From Bacteroidota bacterium (lineage in GTDB: Bacteria > Bacteroidota > Bacteroidia > Chitinophagales > Chitinophagaceae): a stretch of 34,170 bases of DNA. Position numbers and translations under genes: made by a program. Under the pieces are notes generated by a model. The model was not told the DNA's origin. It searched no databases and worked only from the letters and a program-made list of their open reading frames with translations. The stretch spans positions 1-34,170 of the forward strand of contig JAFAFV010000107.1 in NCBI GenBank assembly GCA_023423285.1. Reading direction: 5' to 3'. Each line of letters opens with the position of its first letter. Position 1 is the stretch's first letter. This document shows positions 20,975 to 29,256 of the stretch, one piece after another.

Positions 20975-23020
20975 ATGGCAAAGGATAAAAAGTTTTTAAG
21001 AGTTGCTCTGTTGCTGTTTTTTATTTTAGTTGCAGCCTACATCAACCACTTTGCAAACACTTTTCATTTTGATGATTTTCATACCATCGTAAACAATGCT
21101 GGCATTAGAAAGCTCAGCAATATACCACGTTTTTTTGTTGATCCCACTTTGTGGAGTTCCAGCGTCAACCACCAGAGTATAAGGCCGCTGGTATCTGTTA
21201 CACTTGCTATTGATTATGCTCTTGGTGGCGGTTTAAATCCTTTCTGGTTTCATTTATCTACATTTTTATGGCATATTGGCCTTTGTGCCATTTTATTCTT
21301 TTTGTACAAGCGCCTGTTGCAGGGTCGCTTTGACTCTAATCTAATAAAATACATGGCATTGTTTGGCGCTGCCTGGTTTGGTATTCATACAGCCGGGGCA
21401 GAAACCATCAATTACATCATTTCAAGATCTGATGTGCTTTCCACATTTTTTATTGTACTTTCTTTATACATGTATGTTGCTTATCCGCACAGGCGAAAAT
21501 CTTATTGGTACATTTTACCGGCCGTAATTGGCGTATTTGCGAAAGAAACGGTTTTGGTGCTGGTTATACTGCTGTTTTTTTATGAAATCTTATTTGAAGA
21601 ACAACTCTCTATTGGTGATATATTTAAGAAAGCCAATTTTAAAAAAGTTCTGCGGGTAGTTGGCAGGCTGTTGCCCATTTTGATCGCCATACTCATTGTT
21701 CAAACTTATACGCTTTCAAAAATGATGGATCAGTCCGTATCTTACGGTATGTCGAATCCGTATGGCTACTACTGGCTTACGCAAACCTATGTTTGGTTTT
21801 TGTATTTTAAATCTTTCTTTTTACCATTACACTTAAGTGCCGATACAGACCTGAATGTGATTACTACGATATGGGACAGGCGTATTTTCACCGGCATTAT
21901 CTTCATAGCGCTTCTTTTAGTAATCGTGTTTAAAACATCTGCACATAAAACAACCCGGCCTGTGGCATTTGGTATTTTATGGTTTGCAGCTTCATTATTG
22001 CCAACATCGGTAGCACCTTTTGCCGAAGTGATGAACGACCACAGGATGTATTTTGCATTCACGGGTTTAACGCTGGCTGTAGTTACAGCATTTGCAACGG
22101 TTTTAATTACCAAATGGAACATACCTAAGATTACAGCCGGGCAGAAAATATTATTATTTGTAACGGCTTTTTTGATTATTATTTTAAACGCGTATGGTGT
22201 TTTTGAAAGAAATAAAGTATGGCGTACAGAAGAATCGCTATGGCATGATGTAACAATAAAAAGCCCTAACAATGGCCGGGGTTTGATGAATTACGGCCTT
22301 GCATTGATGGCAAAAGGTAACATTGCTGAGGCTATTAATTATTTTGAACGTGCAAAACAGCTTTTGCCTACTTATTCTTTGGTGTATGTAAACCTGGGTG
22401 TAGCCTGGGCTGCTTTGGCAAAACATGCCGAAGCAGATGGATATTTTAAAACAGCTATACAGCTTGCTCCTAATGAGCCAACTCCTTACTCTTTCTACAG
22501 CAAGTTTCTGGCAGATGTGGGCAGGACAGAAGAAGCCATTTTAATGGCCGACAAAGCATTGTCATTTTACCCGAACGAAGAGACAGCGCTGAATGCTAAA
22601 ATGAAAGCATTGCAAGCCCAGCAGCACTGGGATGCACTTGCTACAACTGCACAACAAAAACTGGCAGCTTACCCCAAAGATCCCGTGGCTCTGAATTACG
22701 CATCTATTGCCAAAAACAGGGTTCCGGACGATACTTCAAAAGCGCTCATTTCAATTACACCTAAAACTGCAGATGATTACCTCAACCTTAGCCTGGCGTA
22801 TTACAATACCGGTAAATACGCGGAGTGTATAGAGGCCAGCGAAAAAGTGCTGGCGTTGAATCCCAACTCGGCTGATGCTTATAATAATATTTGTGCCGCA
22901 TATATTGGTTTAAAACAATGGGATAAAGCTGAAGAAGCATGCAGGCGTGCACTAAGTCTAAACGCTAATCACAGGCTGGCCCAGGGCAACATGGACTGGG
23001 TGATTAAAAACAGACCATAG
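20975..23020 (+). CDS. GT-C membrane glycosyltransferase with C-terminal TPR domain (TMTC-like)
   Basis: A 681-residue protein with two halves. Residues 8-410 hold about ten or eleven membrane helices. The first outer loop has the acidic motif FDDFHTIVNN (Asp33-Asp34), the arrangement seen in GT-C enzymes that take sugar from polyprenyl-phosphate sugar, such as protein O-mannosyltransferases. Residues about 430-681 form several TPRs (GLALMAKGNIAEAINYFERA, LGVAWAALAKHAEADGYFKT, LSLAYYNTGKYAECIEASEK, NICAAYIGLKQWDKAEEACR). This order matches the TMTC group, which O-mannosylates proteins in animals; the substrate here is unknown. The start is ATG 20975; the frame open from TTG 20942 begins inside a promoter element. 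It follows DUF2304 by 74 bases. Confidence 0.87.
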   Translation: MAKDKKFLRVALLLFFILVAAYINHFANTFHFDDFHTIVNNAGIRKLSNIPRFFVDPTLWSSSVNHQSIRPLVSVTLAIDYALGGGLNPFWFHLSTFLWHIGLCAILFFLYKRLLQGRFDSNLIKYMALFGAAWFGIHTAGAETINYIISRSDVLSTFFIVLSLYMYVAYPHRRKSYWYILPAVIGVFAKETVLVLVILLFFYEILFEEQLSIGDIFKKANFKKVLRVVGRLLPILIAILIVQTYTLSKMMDQSVSYGMSNPYGYYWLTQTYVWFLYFKSFFLPLHLSADTDLNVITTIWDRRIFTGIIFIALLLVIVFKTSAHKTTRPVAFGILWFAASLLPTSVAPFAEVMNDHRMYFAFTGLTLAVVTAFATVLITKWNIPKITAGQKILLFVTAFLIIILNAYGVFERNKVWRTEESLWHDVTIKSPNNGRGLMNYGLALMAKGNIAEAINYFERAKQLLPTYSLVYVNLGVAWAALAKHAEADGYFKTAIQLAPNEPTPYSFYSKFLADVGRTEEAILMADKALSFYPNEETALNAKMKALQAQQHWDALATTAQQKLAAYPKDPVALNYASIAKNRVPDDTSKALISITPKTADDYLNLSLAYYNTGKYAECIEASEKVLALNPNSADAYNNICAAYIGLKQWDKAEEACRRALSLNANHRLAQGNMDWVIKNRP

Positions 23021-23812
23021 CTATGCTTTTGTGATATTTCCTTTTTGCGCCAGTTTATAAATGTCTGAAATAAAGCTGCCCACCGGTTTCCCCCAAATGC
23101 GTTGTAGAATTTCTTTTTCCTCCAGAAGCCGCCTTCCATTTACAATTTGGTTTGTAGTTTCAGAGGCTGTATGAATACGGTGCGTAAGCAGTTTTTGATT
23201 TATATAAACAAAACTTCCTTCTTTCATCGCTGCATCCAGCCATGCTTGCCAGTCGAGCGCACACGCGTATCGGCCTGAGAATTGAAAACCCTGCAGCAAT
23301 TGTGTATTGATGGTAACAGAAGGACAGCATATGGGATTACCAATACTTAATACAGACTTTTTTAAAAATCGGTTGCGAATGTTTTGGGAAATGTAAAAAG
23401 GCAGTAGCAATATTCTTTTTACAATCAGATTGAGAGAATTGCCTGTTACGGTATCGCCTGTCATTTCATAATAATCGGTAAAGCCAAGCAGTGAATCGTT
23501 ATTGCGTTTGATGGCATTCAAAACCTTTGCCGAAAATTCATTATCGTAGATGTCATCCTGGTGCGCGATGGTGATATATTTTGCATTGGCCTTATGTAAA
23601 GCAAAGTTCCAATCGCCCGAAATAGAAGGCGAATTTTCATTAATAAAATACGGCAGGCCATGTTTTTCAGCAATATTTTTAAGGTAAACGGAAGGGGTGG
23701 CCGTGGTTATAATAATGGCTGATGAAACCGATTGATTTTTCAGGCTTAGAATGCATTCTTCCAAATAGGGTGAATCTTTATAAGCCGGTATAACGAAAGC
23801 GTGTTCCTGCAT
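23021..23812 (-). CDS. Glycosyltransferase family 2
   Basis: A 263-residue GT-A enzyme starting MQEHAFVIPAYKDSPYLEE, with the usual nucleotide-sugar half (SLKNQSVSSAIIITTATPSV, SGDWNFALHKANAKYITIAH) and the metal site HQDDIY in place of DxD near residue 88. The later SIGNPICCPSVTIN and CALDWQAWLDAAM fit the acceptor half of short GT2 enzymes acting on surface polysaccharides. It has no membrane helix. Donor and acceptor cannot be told. It is convergent and directly adjacent to the GT-C gene (stop to stop) and is downstream of the small transporter-like gene, which it overlaps by one base. Confidence 0.85.
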   Translation of the reverse strand: MQEHAFVIPAYKDSPYLEECILSLKNQSVSSAIIITTATPSVYLKNIAEKHGLPYFINENSPSISGDWNFALHKANAKYITIAHQDDIYDNEFSAKVLNAIKRNNDSLLGFTDYYEMTGDTVTGNSLNLIVKRILLLPFYISQNIRNRFLKKSVLSIGNPICCPSVTINTQLLQGFQFSGRYACALDWQAWLDAAMKEGSFVYINQKLLTHRIHTASETTNQIVNGRRLLEEKEILQRIWGKPVGSFISDIYKLAQKGNITKA

Positions 23813-24189
23813 TATTTTACCATTAATATCACACCAATTACAATAACAGCGGCGCCTGCCAGTTGTTGAAAACTAAACCGCTCACCCAGGTAATAGTAAT
23901 TGGCAATAACTACAAACACAAGCGAAATGAGCGTGGCAAAAGTAGTAATAGTGGTAGATGCTGTTGCTAATTTTGGTAGCTTCAGCAAAGCGTTATTTAT
24001 CATCACAAAGCTAAGCCTTGAAAACAGGGCAAACAGCATGGCCAAAATAAACTTCCAGTGGGTGACAAGTTTAAATAGATTATAAACATTCAGCAGGTTG
24101 CCAGATATTAACGCTCTTTCTCCCACCAGGGTGATGGAAATAGTGTTAGAAATACAAAAAATCATCAGCCAAAAAAGAAAAGCTAACAT
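23812..24189 (-). CDS. Small EamA/SMR-type membrane protein
   Basis: A 125-residue protein with four hydrophobic helices (FLFWLMIFCISNTISITL; FILAMLFALFSRLSFVMI; ATASTTITTFATLISLVFVV; LAGAAVIVIGVILMVK) and short loops. It has half the size of an EamA transporter and resembles the small multidrug resistance and ArnE/F flippase type proteins; the GERFSFQQLAGAAVIVIGV end is the classical EamA finish. Beside glycosyltransferases, a lipid-sugar flippase role is more likely than drug efflux, but this is inference. It would have to form dimers. Its stop overlaps the start of the GT2 gene (TAATG), showing coupling. Confidence 0.8.
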   Translation of the reverse strand: MLAFLFWLMIFCISNTISITLVGERALISGNLLNVYNLFKLVTHWKFILAMLFALFSRLSFVMINNALLKLPKLATASTTITTFATLISLVFVVIANYYYLGERFSFQQLAGAAVIVIGVILMVK

Positions 24190-24208
24190 AGTATGATTTT
24201 ACTGGCAG

Positions 24209-24216
24209 CAAATATA
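24209..24216 (-). promoter_or_regulatory. Promoter -7 element for the flippase-GT2 pair
   Basis: The minus strand reads TATATTTG, a perfect TAnnTTTG, 19 bases before the ATG, with a TTG 16 bases further upstream. Confidence 0.6.
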
Positions 24217-24324
24217 TAATACTTACACACAGCAACGCAGTCGGTTTTTTTTTGATCAGCGGTTTTTACAGTTTGGTGGCTTAAAGCCTGCGGTTTAAGG
24301 TTACTTTTACCAAAATTATTTATT

Positions 24325-24642
24325 ATGGAAGACTTCAAAAAGCCTTTTAGTATAGAAAGCGCGGTGAGTTACGCTACAGGCGCTATTGTAAGTAAAACGA
24401 TCATTAAAAAGCCCACGGGCACGGTAACACTTTTTGCTTTTGATGAAGGTGAAGAGCTGAGTGAGCATACTGCGGCTTACGATGCGTTGATACAGGTTTT
24501 TGATGGCGATGCCGAAATTACGATAGGCGGTGAATTGCATTCAGTTGCAAACAACCAGAGCATTATTTTACCGGCTAACATTCCTCATGCCGTAAAAGCC
24601 AAAAACAGGTTTAAAATGATGCTTACAATGGTAAAAGCGTAA
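24325..24642 (+). CDS. Cupin domain protein
   Basis: A 105-residue single cupin barrel. The first cupin motif reads FDEGEELSEHTAAYDALIQV with one metal-type His and a Glu, then FDGDAEITIGGE, and the second motif ends in LPANIPHAVKAKNRFKMML. Small cupins of this kind are common in many bacteria and often bind a metal through the visible His residues, but the reaction is not known. A near-consensus TACTTTTA at 24302-24309 precedes it. It is convergent with hemD, with only two bases between stops. Confidence 0.85.
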   Translation: MEDFKKPFSIESAVSYATGAIVSKTIIKKPTGTVTLFAFDEGEELSEHTAAYDALIQVFDGDAEITIGGELHSVANNQSIILPANIPHAVKAKNRFKMMLTMVKA

Positions 24643-24644
24643 AA

Positions 24645-25460
24645 CTATTTTTTTGTATCGGTTTTCTTCGCGTCGCTCAGGTATTGGTCCAGCGCAGTGA
24701 TCATACTGGGAGATTTTGGAAGTGGCGCCACGATCTCTGGTTTCAGTCCGGCTTTTTCAGCCGCTCCTAGAGTATTGGTGCCAAACGTGCCAACAATCAG
24801 CCCGTTTTGTTTAAATTTGGGAAAATTATCAAACCAGCTTCTCACGCCGGAAGGTGTAAAAAAACAAACAATATCGTAGCTTTTATTTTCAATGATGTTT
24901 TTAATATTTGTGCTTTGCGTGCGGTACATAAAAGCAAGCTGGTAATTACAATGATGATCTTTTAGCCAGTTTACAATTTCACTGTCCTGCTGATTTTCTG
25001 AACATACATATAAAAAGTTTATGTTTTCCCTGTGCTTATTCATCACATCAAACATGCTTTTATTGGTGCCATCAGCACCATAAAAGACTTTCCGTTTGCG
25101 GTAAAGGATAAACTTTTGGAGGTATAATGCCACGGCCTCAGTAACACAAAAATACTTCGTGTCCTGCGAAACCTGCACCTTGTTTTCCTCACAAATGCGA
25201 AAGAAATGATCAATAGCATGGCGGCTGGTAAAGATGACTCCTGTAAGAGAAACAAGATTTACTTTCTGCATACGAAAATCCCGGCCAGAGATAGGCTCAA
25301 TACTTATAAGCGGTTGAAAGTCAAGCTTAATATTATGTTTTCGCTCAAGATCAAAAAAAGGAGATTTCTCGCTTTGCGGGCGGGGTTGTGTGATTAGAAC
25401 GTTTTCAATTGGTCCTTTTTTTGACTTAGGCACGGATTTTTTTACATCGTTATTCACCAT
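24645..25460 (-). CDS. hemD: Uroporphyrinogen-III synthase
   Basis: Closes hydroxymethylbilane to uroporphyrinogen III in haem and cobalamin synthesis. HemD sequences vary a lot, but this 271-residue protein has the two-domain pattern: VLITQPRPQSE at the start, FQPLISIEP, GVIFTSRHAIDHFF, the linker YFCVTEAVALYL, and the second domain with YDIVCFFTPSGVRSWF and GTFGTNTLGAAEKAGLKPEI. The N-terminal 20 residues are a Lys/Asn-rich extension. It lies 34 bases after the DUF4271 gene, a neighbour pair I recall from other Bacteroidota, but it also has its own TACATTTG element in that gap. Confidence 0.9.
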   Translation of the reverse strand: MVNNDVKKSVPKSKKGPIENVLITQPRPQSEKSPFFDLERKHNIKLDFQPLISIEPISGRDFRMQKVNLVSLTGVIFTSRHAIDHFFRICEENKVQVSQDTKYFCVTEAVALYLQKFILYRKRKVFYGADGTNKSMFDVMNKHRENINFLYVCSENQQDSEIVNWLKDHHCNYQLAFMYRTQSTNIKNIIENKSYDIVCFFTPSGVRSWFDNFPKFKQNGLIVGTFGTNTLGAAEKAGLKPEIVAPLPKSPSMITALDQYLSDAKKTDTKK

Positions 25461-25484
25461 TAACTTGCTGCTAAATATTCAGTG

Positions 25485-25492
25485 CAAATGTA
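25485..25492 (-). promoter_or_regulatory. Promoter -7 element for hemD
   Basis: The minus strand reads TACATTTG, a perfect TAnnTTTG, 24 bases before the hemD ATG, in the short gap after the DUF4271 stop. Confidence 0.5.
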
Positions 25493-25494
25493 CA

Positions 25495-26400
25495 TCAAAT
25501 TTGTAAATAACTAATTGATGCTTTATAAATAACAAGTATGGGTAGTATTTCAAAAGCCAAAAGGTAAAGGATAAAATGAAACAGGCTGATGGATTTTTCC
25601 TTTCGCAAAAGTCCAAATGCCTGAACATAACGGTAAATGTACAACCCTCCAATGCCGATCCAGCTAAGGGTTAATACCATTGTCCTCAGCTCTACATTTC
25701 CTAGTGCTACCATTACTACCACCGGCAATAACACAATCCCTATAATTTTATTAATCAGAAACACAATAAAGATATACGAATCAATAAGAGTTTGCAGGCG
25801 AAACATCCAGCCCATTAATTTTAGCACAAGAAATTTTACAACATAAGTTCCAGCAACTGCGGCCAGGCAGTAGGCAAAAATTTTCCAAAATGAATCAGCA
25901 ACCTGTAGTAATTCGCTTACAAGCAATGCAATGTAAAACCCTGCTGCAATTACATATAATATATTGAATAATAATGAAGGCAAAGAGTTCTGGCTAACCT
26001 GCTGTTTCAATTGGCGTTGTTTCAGGCTGCGCCTGAAAAAAAGCGTCATCAGGTCACTGAAATATTTTGTAAAGGCTGTTCTGAACACAGCAAACATCAA
26101 TAGCAGGCCTACAATTATATAAAAATAAATCTCTTTTCCCGGCGTTTTTTTCTTGAAAATAAACGGCAACGGCTGTGCCTGCTGTTGAAAATTAAAATAA
26201 GGATGTTTTTGCAGGATCTGCCGTGTAAAAAGAAAATTCTGAAAGGCAGTAGAATCTTTTTTAATAATAGCTGCCGTATCAGCCTGTACAGGTTGTTCTA
26301 TTGCTGTATCGTTTGCAGAATTTTGGGCAAGCACTCCCTGAGAACAGAAAACCGATACCAGCAACAACAGCTTTATGTAAAATCTAATCTGTACCGACAT
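25495..26400 (-). CDS. DUF4271 membrane protein
   Basis: An integral membrane protein of unknown role, 301 residues from ATG 26400. Residues 1-26 (MSVQIRFYIKLLLLVSVFCS to VLAQ) form a signal peptide; a periplasmic stretch follows with Asp/Thr/Ala-rich sequence. Then come seven or so helices, with IYFYIIVGLLLMFAVFRTAF, the loop FRRSLKQRQLKQQVSQNSLP, and LLFNILYVIAAGFYIALLVS among the first. The long frame begins at 26421, but a TATTTTTG element at 26419-26426 covers that codon, so I place the start at 26400, where the signal is also typical. Upstream is divergent queA; downstream is hemD. Confidence 0.87.
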   Translation of the reverse strand: MSVQIRFYIKLLLLVSVFCSQGVLAQNSANDTAIEQPVQADTAAIIKKDSTAFQNFLFTRQILQKHPYFNFQQQAQPLPFIFKKKTPGKEIYFYIIVGLLLMFAVFRTAFTKYFSDLMTLFFRRSLKQRQLKQQVSQNSLPSLLFNILYVIAAGFYIALLVSELLQVADSFWKIFAYCLAAVAGTYVVKFLVLKLMGWMFRLQTLIDSYIFIVFLINKIIGIVLLPVVVMVALGNVELRTMVLTLSWIGIGGLYIYRYVQAFGLLRKEKSISLFHFILYLLAFEILPILVIYKASISYLQI

Positions 26401-26418
26401 TTGTTTTGCCATTGCCTG

Positions 26419-26426
26419 CAAAAATA
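26419..26426 (-). promoter_or_regulatory. Promoter -7 element for DUF4271
   Basis: The minus strand reads TATTTTTG, a perfect TAnnTTTG, 18 bases before the ATG at 26400. It rules out the start codons at 26421 and probably 26412. Confidence 0.6.
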
Positions 26427-26462
26427 AAGGCTTGGAGCGTAGGGCACGCGGTGTTCATAAAA

Positions 26463-26470
26463 TATCTTTA
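26463..26470 (+). promoter_or_regulatory. Near-consensus -7 element for queA
   Basis: TATCTTTA, one base from TAnnTTTG, ends 17 bases before the queA ATG at 26488. Confidence 0.45.
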
Positions 26471-26487
26471 ATTTGCCGCCCTTGTTT

Positions 26488-27723
26488 ATGCATCCTAAAA
26501 ATATTTCCATAGCAGATTATACTTACCATCTTCCTGAGGATAAGATAGCTGCACACCCACTGCCAGAAAGAGACAGCTCCCGGTTGCTGGTGTACCGCCA
26601 TAGGCAAATCTCAGAAACCGTTTACAGCAATATCTCCAGGTTCATTCCTCCAAAATCATTTATGGTTTTTAACAATACCAGGGTTGTGGAAGCCAGGTTG
26701 CTGTTTCAAAAAGATTCAGGTGGCGTAATAGAAATATTTTGCCTGGAACCTCATGAGCAATATGTTGATATTACGACCGCTATGGCGCAAACAGGTAAAG
26801 TGCTTTGGTTGTGCCTTGTAGGTGGGGCATCTAAATGGAAGAGAGGATTGGTGCTGCAAAAAAGAATGCAAGTGAAAGGTAATGTAGTAACCTTATCAGC
26901 TCATTATATTGAAAAAAGAACTGACAGTTTTGTCATACAATTACAGTGGGATGATGATAAGATAAGTTTTGCCGAAATATTGCACCATGCAGGAAAAGTG
27001 CCTTTGCCTCCTTACATTAAAAGAGATGTGGAACAAGCCGATGCAGAACGTTATCAAACCGTTTATGCAAATTTTGACGGCTCGGTAGCCGCGCCTACCG
27101 CGGGCTTGCATTTTACTGACACAATTTTAAACGACCTTAAAGCCCAAAACGTGGAAACTGGTTTTGTAACGCTGCACGTGGGTGCCGGCACCTTTAAACC
27201 TGTGAAGGCGGAAACTATGCTGAACCATGAAATGCACAGCGAGTTTATAGAAGTAGAGAGGTCTTTTATTGATCAGTTGATTGCGCATATTGACAATAAA
27301 GTCATTGTGGTGGGCACCACATCACTTCGTACCGTGGAAACCCTGTACTGGCTGGGATGTAAATTATTGCAGGATGCATTTGTTTTTGATAAAGAACCGA
27401 TGTTCTTATCGCAGTGGGAAGCATATGATTTACAAACACATTCCTACCCTGTGAAAGATGCCCTAAATGCACTTATAACACATCTTGAAAAATCGGGGCA
27501 TAGAAACTTACTTGCCAAAACGCAAATTATGATAGCGCCGGGCTATGCATTTAAAATTGCAGATGCGCTAATTACTAATTTTCATCAGCCGTGTTCTACA
27601 CTGCTGTTGCTGGTAGCAGCTTTTGCCGGACCCGGCTGGAGAAATATTTATAACTACGCGCTTAAAAATGATTTTAGATTTTTAAGCTATGGCGATGGTA
27701 ATTTGTTATGGAGAACTGATTGA
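26488..27723 (+). CDS. queA: S-adenosylmethionine:tRNA ribosyltransferase-isomerase, long form
   Basis: QueA moves the ribosyl part of S-adenosylmethionine onto preQ1-tRNA to make epoxyqueuosine. Family motifs are intact: YHLPEDKIAAHPLPERDSSR, FMVFNNTRVVEARL, KVPLPPYIKR, AAPTAGLHFT, LHVGAGTFKPV, MHSEF and NFHQPCSTLLLLVAAF. The length of 411 residues is well above the E. coli type (about 356). Part of the excess is in the region 65-165, where ITTAMAQTGKVLWLCLVGGA and RGLVLQKRMQVKG do not match the short form well. I recall long QueA-like proteins beside a short one in some Bacteroidota, so this may be a paralogue. The start is ATG 26488; a TTG at 26473 adds residues inside the leader. Confidence 0.9.
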   Translation: MHPKNISIADYTYHLPEDKIAAHPLPERDSSRLLVYRHRQISETVYSNISRFIPPKSFMVFNNTRVVEARLLFQKDSGGVIEIFCLEPHEQYVDITTAMAQTGKVLWLCLVGGASKWKRGLVLQKRMQVKGNVVTLSAHYIEKRTDSFVIQLQWDDDKISFAEILHHAGKVPLPPYIKRDVEQADAERYQTVYANFDGSVAAPTAGLHFTDTILNDLKAQNVETGFVTLHVGAGTFKPVKAETMLNHEMHSEFIEVERSFIDQLIAHIDNKVIVVGTTSLRTVETLYWLGCKLLQDAFVFDKEPMFLSQWEAYDLQTHSYPVKDALNALITHLEKSGHRNLLAKTQIMIAPGYAFKIADALITNFHQPCSTLLLLVAAFAGPGWRNIYNYALKNDFRFLSYGDGNLLWRTD

Positions 27724-27736
27724 AAGAAGCGTAATA

Positions 27737-29089
27737 TTATGTCGGTTCTTCAACTACGGGAAAGTCAACCGTAAAAGCCGTTCCTTTACCCAGGGTGCTT
27801 TCCAGCTTTACGTTACCGTTGTGTGAATGGGTTACTGATTTTACGTAGCTCAACCCCAGGCCAAAACCTTTTACGTTATGCAGGTTGCCGGTATGCGCAC
27901 GGTAAAACTTTTCAAAAACGCGTTTTTGTGATTCTTTGCTCATGCCAATGCCGTTGTCTTCCACCCTGATGAAAATGCGGCCATTGTTATTAGCGGTTGA
28001 AATTTTAAGCTGTATAGGCACGTGTTCCTTTGAATATTTTACCGCGTTATCTATCAGGTTATTTACAAGGTTGGTAAAATGCACCTCATCTCCTGCAATA
28101 GTATCGTTATTGGCTGCAAGGTTTACTTTGGCCTCGCCGCCTTTTTCATGAAGTTGTAAAGCAAAATTGTCAACCACGCTTTCAATAATGCCATGCACAT
28201 GAAGCACGTCCATTTCCAGGTCTGCATCCTGCTTGTCAAACTGTGACGCTTTTAAAATGGTTTCAACCTGTTTGTTCATTCGTTGGTTTTCTTCTTTTAT
28301 AATGCCGCTGAAATAGTTCATTTTTTCTTTATCCCTAAGCACTTTGTCGTTTTTCAAAGCGTCCACGGCAAGAGAGATCGTAGCGATGGGCGTTTTAAAC
28401 TCATGTGTCATATTATTTATGAAATCGTTTTTGATATCGCTTAGTTTTTTCTGGCGCAGCATAGTATAAATGGTTACATAAAAAGCTGCAAGTATTACAA
28501 ACGTAAAGAGCACGGCCAGTAAAATGTTCCACGATAATTTTCTAAGCACCACTTTTTTCCAATCGAGCGCCACTACCAGCAGGGCTTCATCAGTTGTTAA
28601 ATTTTCTGAGGGTGTGCCGCTTTGTGAAGTAATGGTAAAGCCTTTTGGAATGTAGTTAGACGCTGTATCAAGATTGGCATGTGCAAAGTTGGGCGACTGT
28701 GTTTCTACAATAGGGAACATACTTAGAGGACCAGATATGAGGGCATATTCAAAATTCATTTCTTCCAGCCCTGCATTGTCAAAACCGGTTCTTAGTCTTT
28801 GACTGATTTGATCGCCGGAAAGCCAGTTGGAAATGGTGTTGTGTCTAAATAAATCGTGCCCGATGCGCCTTTGAAAAATATTGGTGGGGTCGTTAATTTC
28901 TTTTAAAATGTATTGTTCTTTAAACTGAGCCAACTCAATGCCCACTGTTCTCAATACACCATCAATTTTTTCTTTTACCTGATCTTCGCGCAGCTTGATC
29001 ATATTTTTAAGCCACGATACCTGGAGGACAATAATACCCACCAGCGACAACGTTGTTAAAATGGTAATTAAAGAAAACAGCTTCCTCAC
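27737..29089 (-). CDS. Membrane sensor histidine kinase, orphan
   Basis: A 450-residue two-component sensor. TM1 is at about 5-25 and TM2 at 187-208 (WNILLAVLFTFVILAAFYVT), enclosing a periplasmic sensor domain of about 160 residues. The HisKA domain follows with the phosphorylated His near 229 in MTHEFKTPIATISLAV, then the ATPase: NNLIDNAVKYS (N box), VEDNGIGMS (G1), FEKFYRAHTGN (F box) and GFGLGLSYVK (G2). The start GTG at 29089 (MRKLFSLITI) lies 16 bases after a TATATTTG element; the frame is open to an ATG at 29158, but that lies upstream of the promoter. No response regulator is adjacent. Confidence 0.93.
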   Translation of the reverse strand: MRKLFSLITILTTLSLVGIIVLQVSWLKNMIKLREDQVKEKIDGVLRTVGIELAQFKEQYILKEINDPTNIFQRRIGHDLFRHNTISNWLSGDQISQRLRTGFDNAGLEEMNFEYALISGPLSMFPIVETQSPNFAHANLDTASNYIPKGFTITSQSGTPSENLTTDEALLVVALDWKKVVLRKLSWNILLAVLFTFVILAAFYVTIYTMLRQKKLSDIKNDFINNMTHEFKTPIATISLAVDALKNDKVLRDKEKMNYFSGIIKEENQRMNKQVETILKASQFDKQDADLEMDVLHVHGIIESVVDNFALQLHEKGGEAKVNLAANNDTIAGDEVHFTNLVNNLIDNAVKYSKEHVPIQLKISTANNNGRIFIRVEDNGIGMSKESQKRVFEKFYRAHTGNLHNVKGFGLGLSYVKSVTHSHNGNVKLESTLGKGTAFTVDFPVVEEPT

Positions 29090-29105
29090 GGTAATATAAT
29101 TCAGG

Positions 29106-29113
29106 CAAATATA
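29106..29113 (-). promoter_or_regulatory. Promoter -7 element for the histidine kinase
   Basis: The minus strand reads TATATTTG, a perfect TAnnTTTG, 16 bases before the GTG at 29089. It lies inside the reading frame that would extend to ATG 29158 and so argues against that start. Confidence 0.6.
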
Positions 29114-29256
29114 ATAGATACAATAAAAACATTTTTGCAGCGCAGGCAGCCAGGCCATATTTTTAACTTGTCTTTGTATGGGCTCTCATAGCGTAGGTGA
29201 TTTTTTTAAACTTTTTGCATGATTGACCGAAATGAAAAAAACGCTAACTTGGCTGT

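Noticed and set aside
21787..22272. 161-codon open frame on the minus strand inside the GT-C gene
   Set aside because: It is the antisense shadow of a clear membrane protein coding region, with low-complexity content and no promoter.
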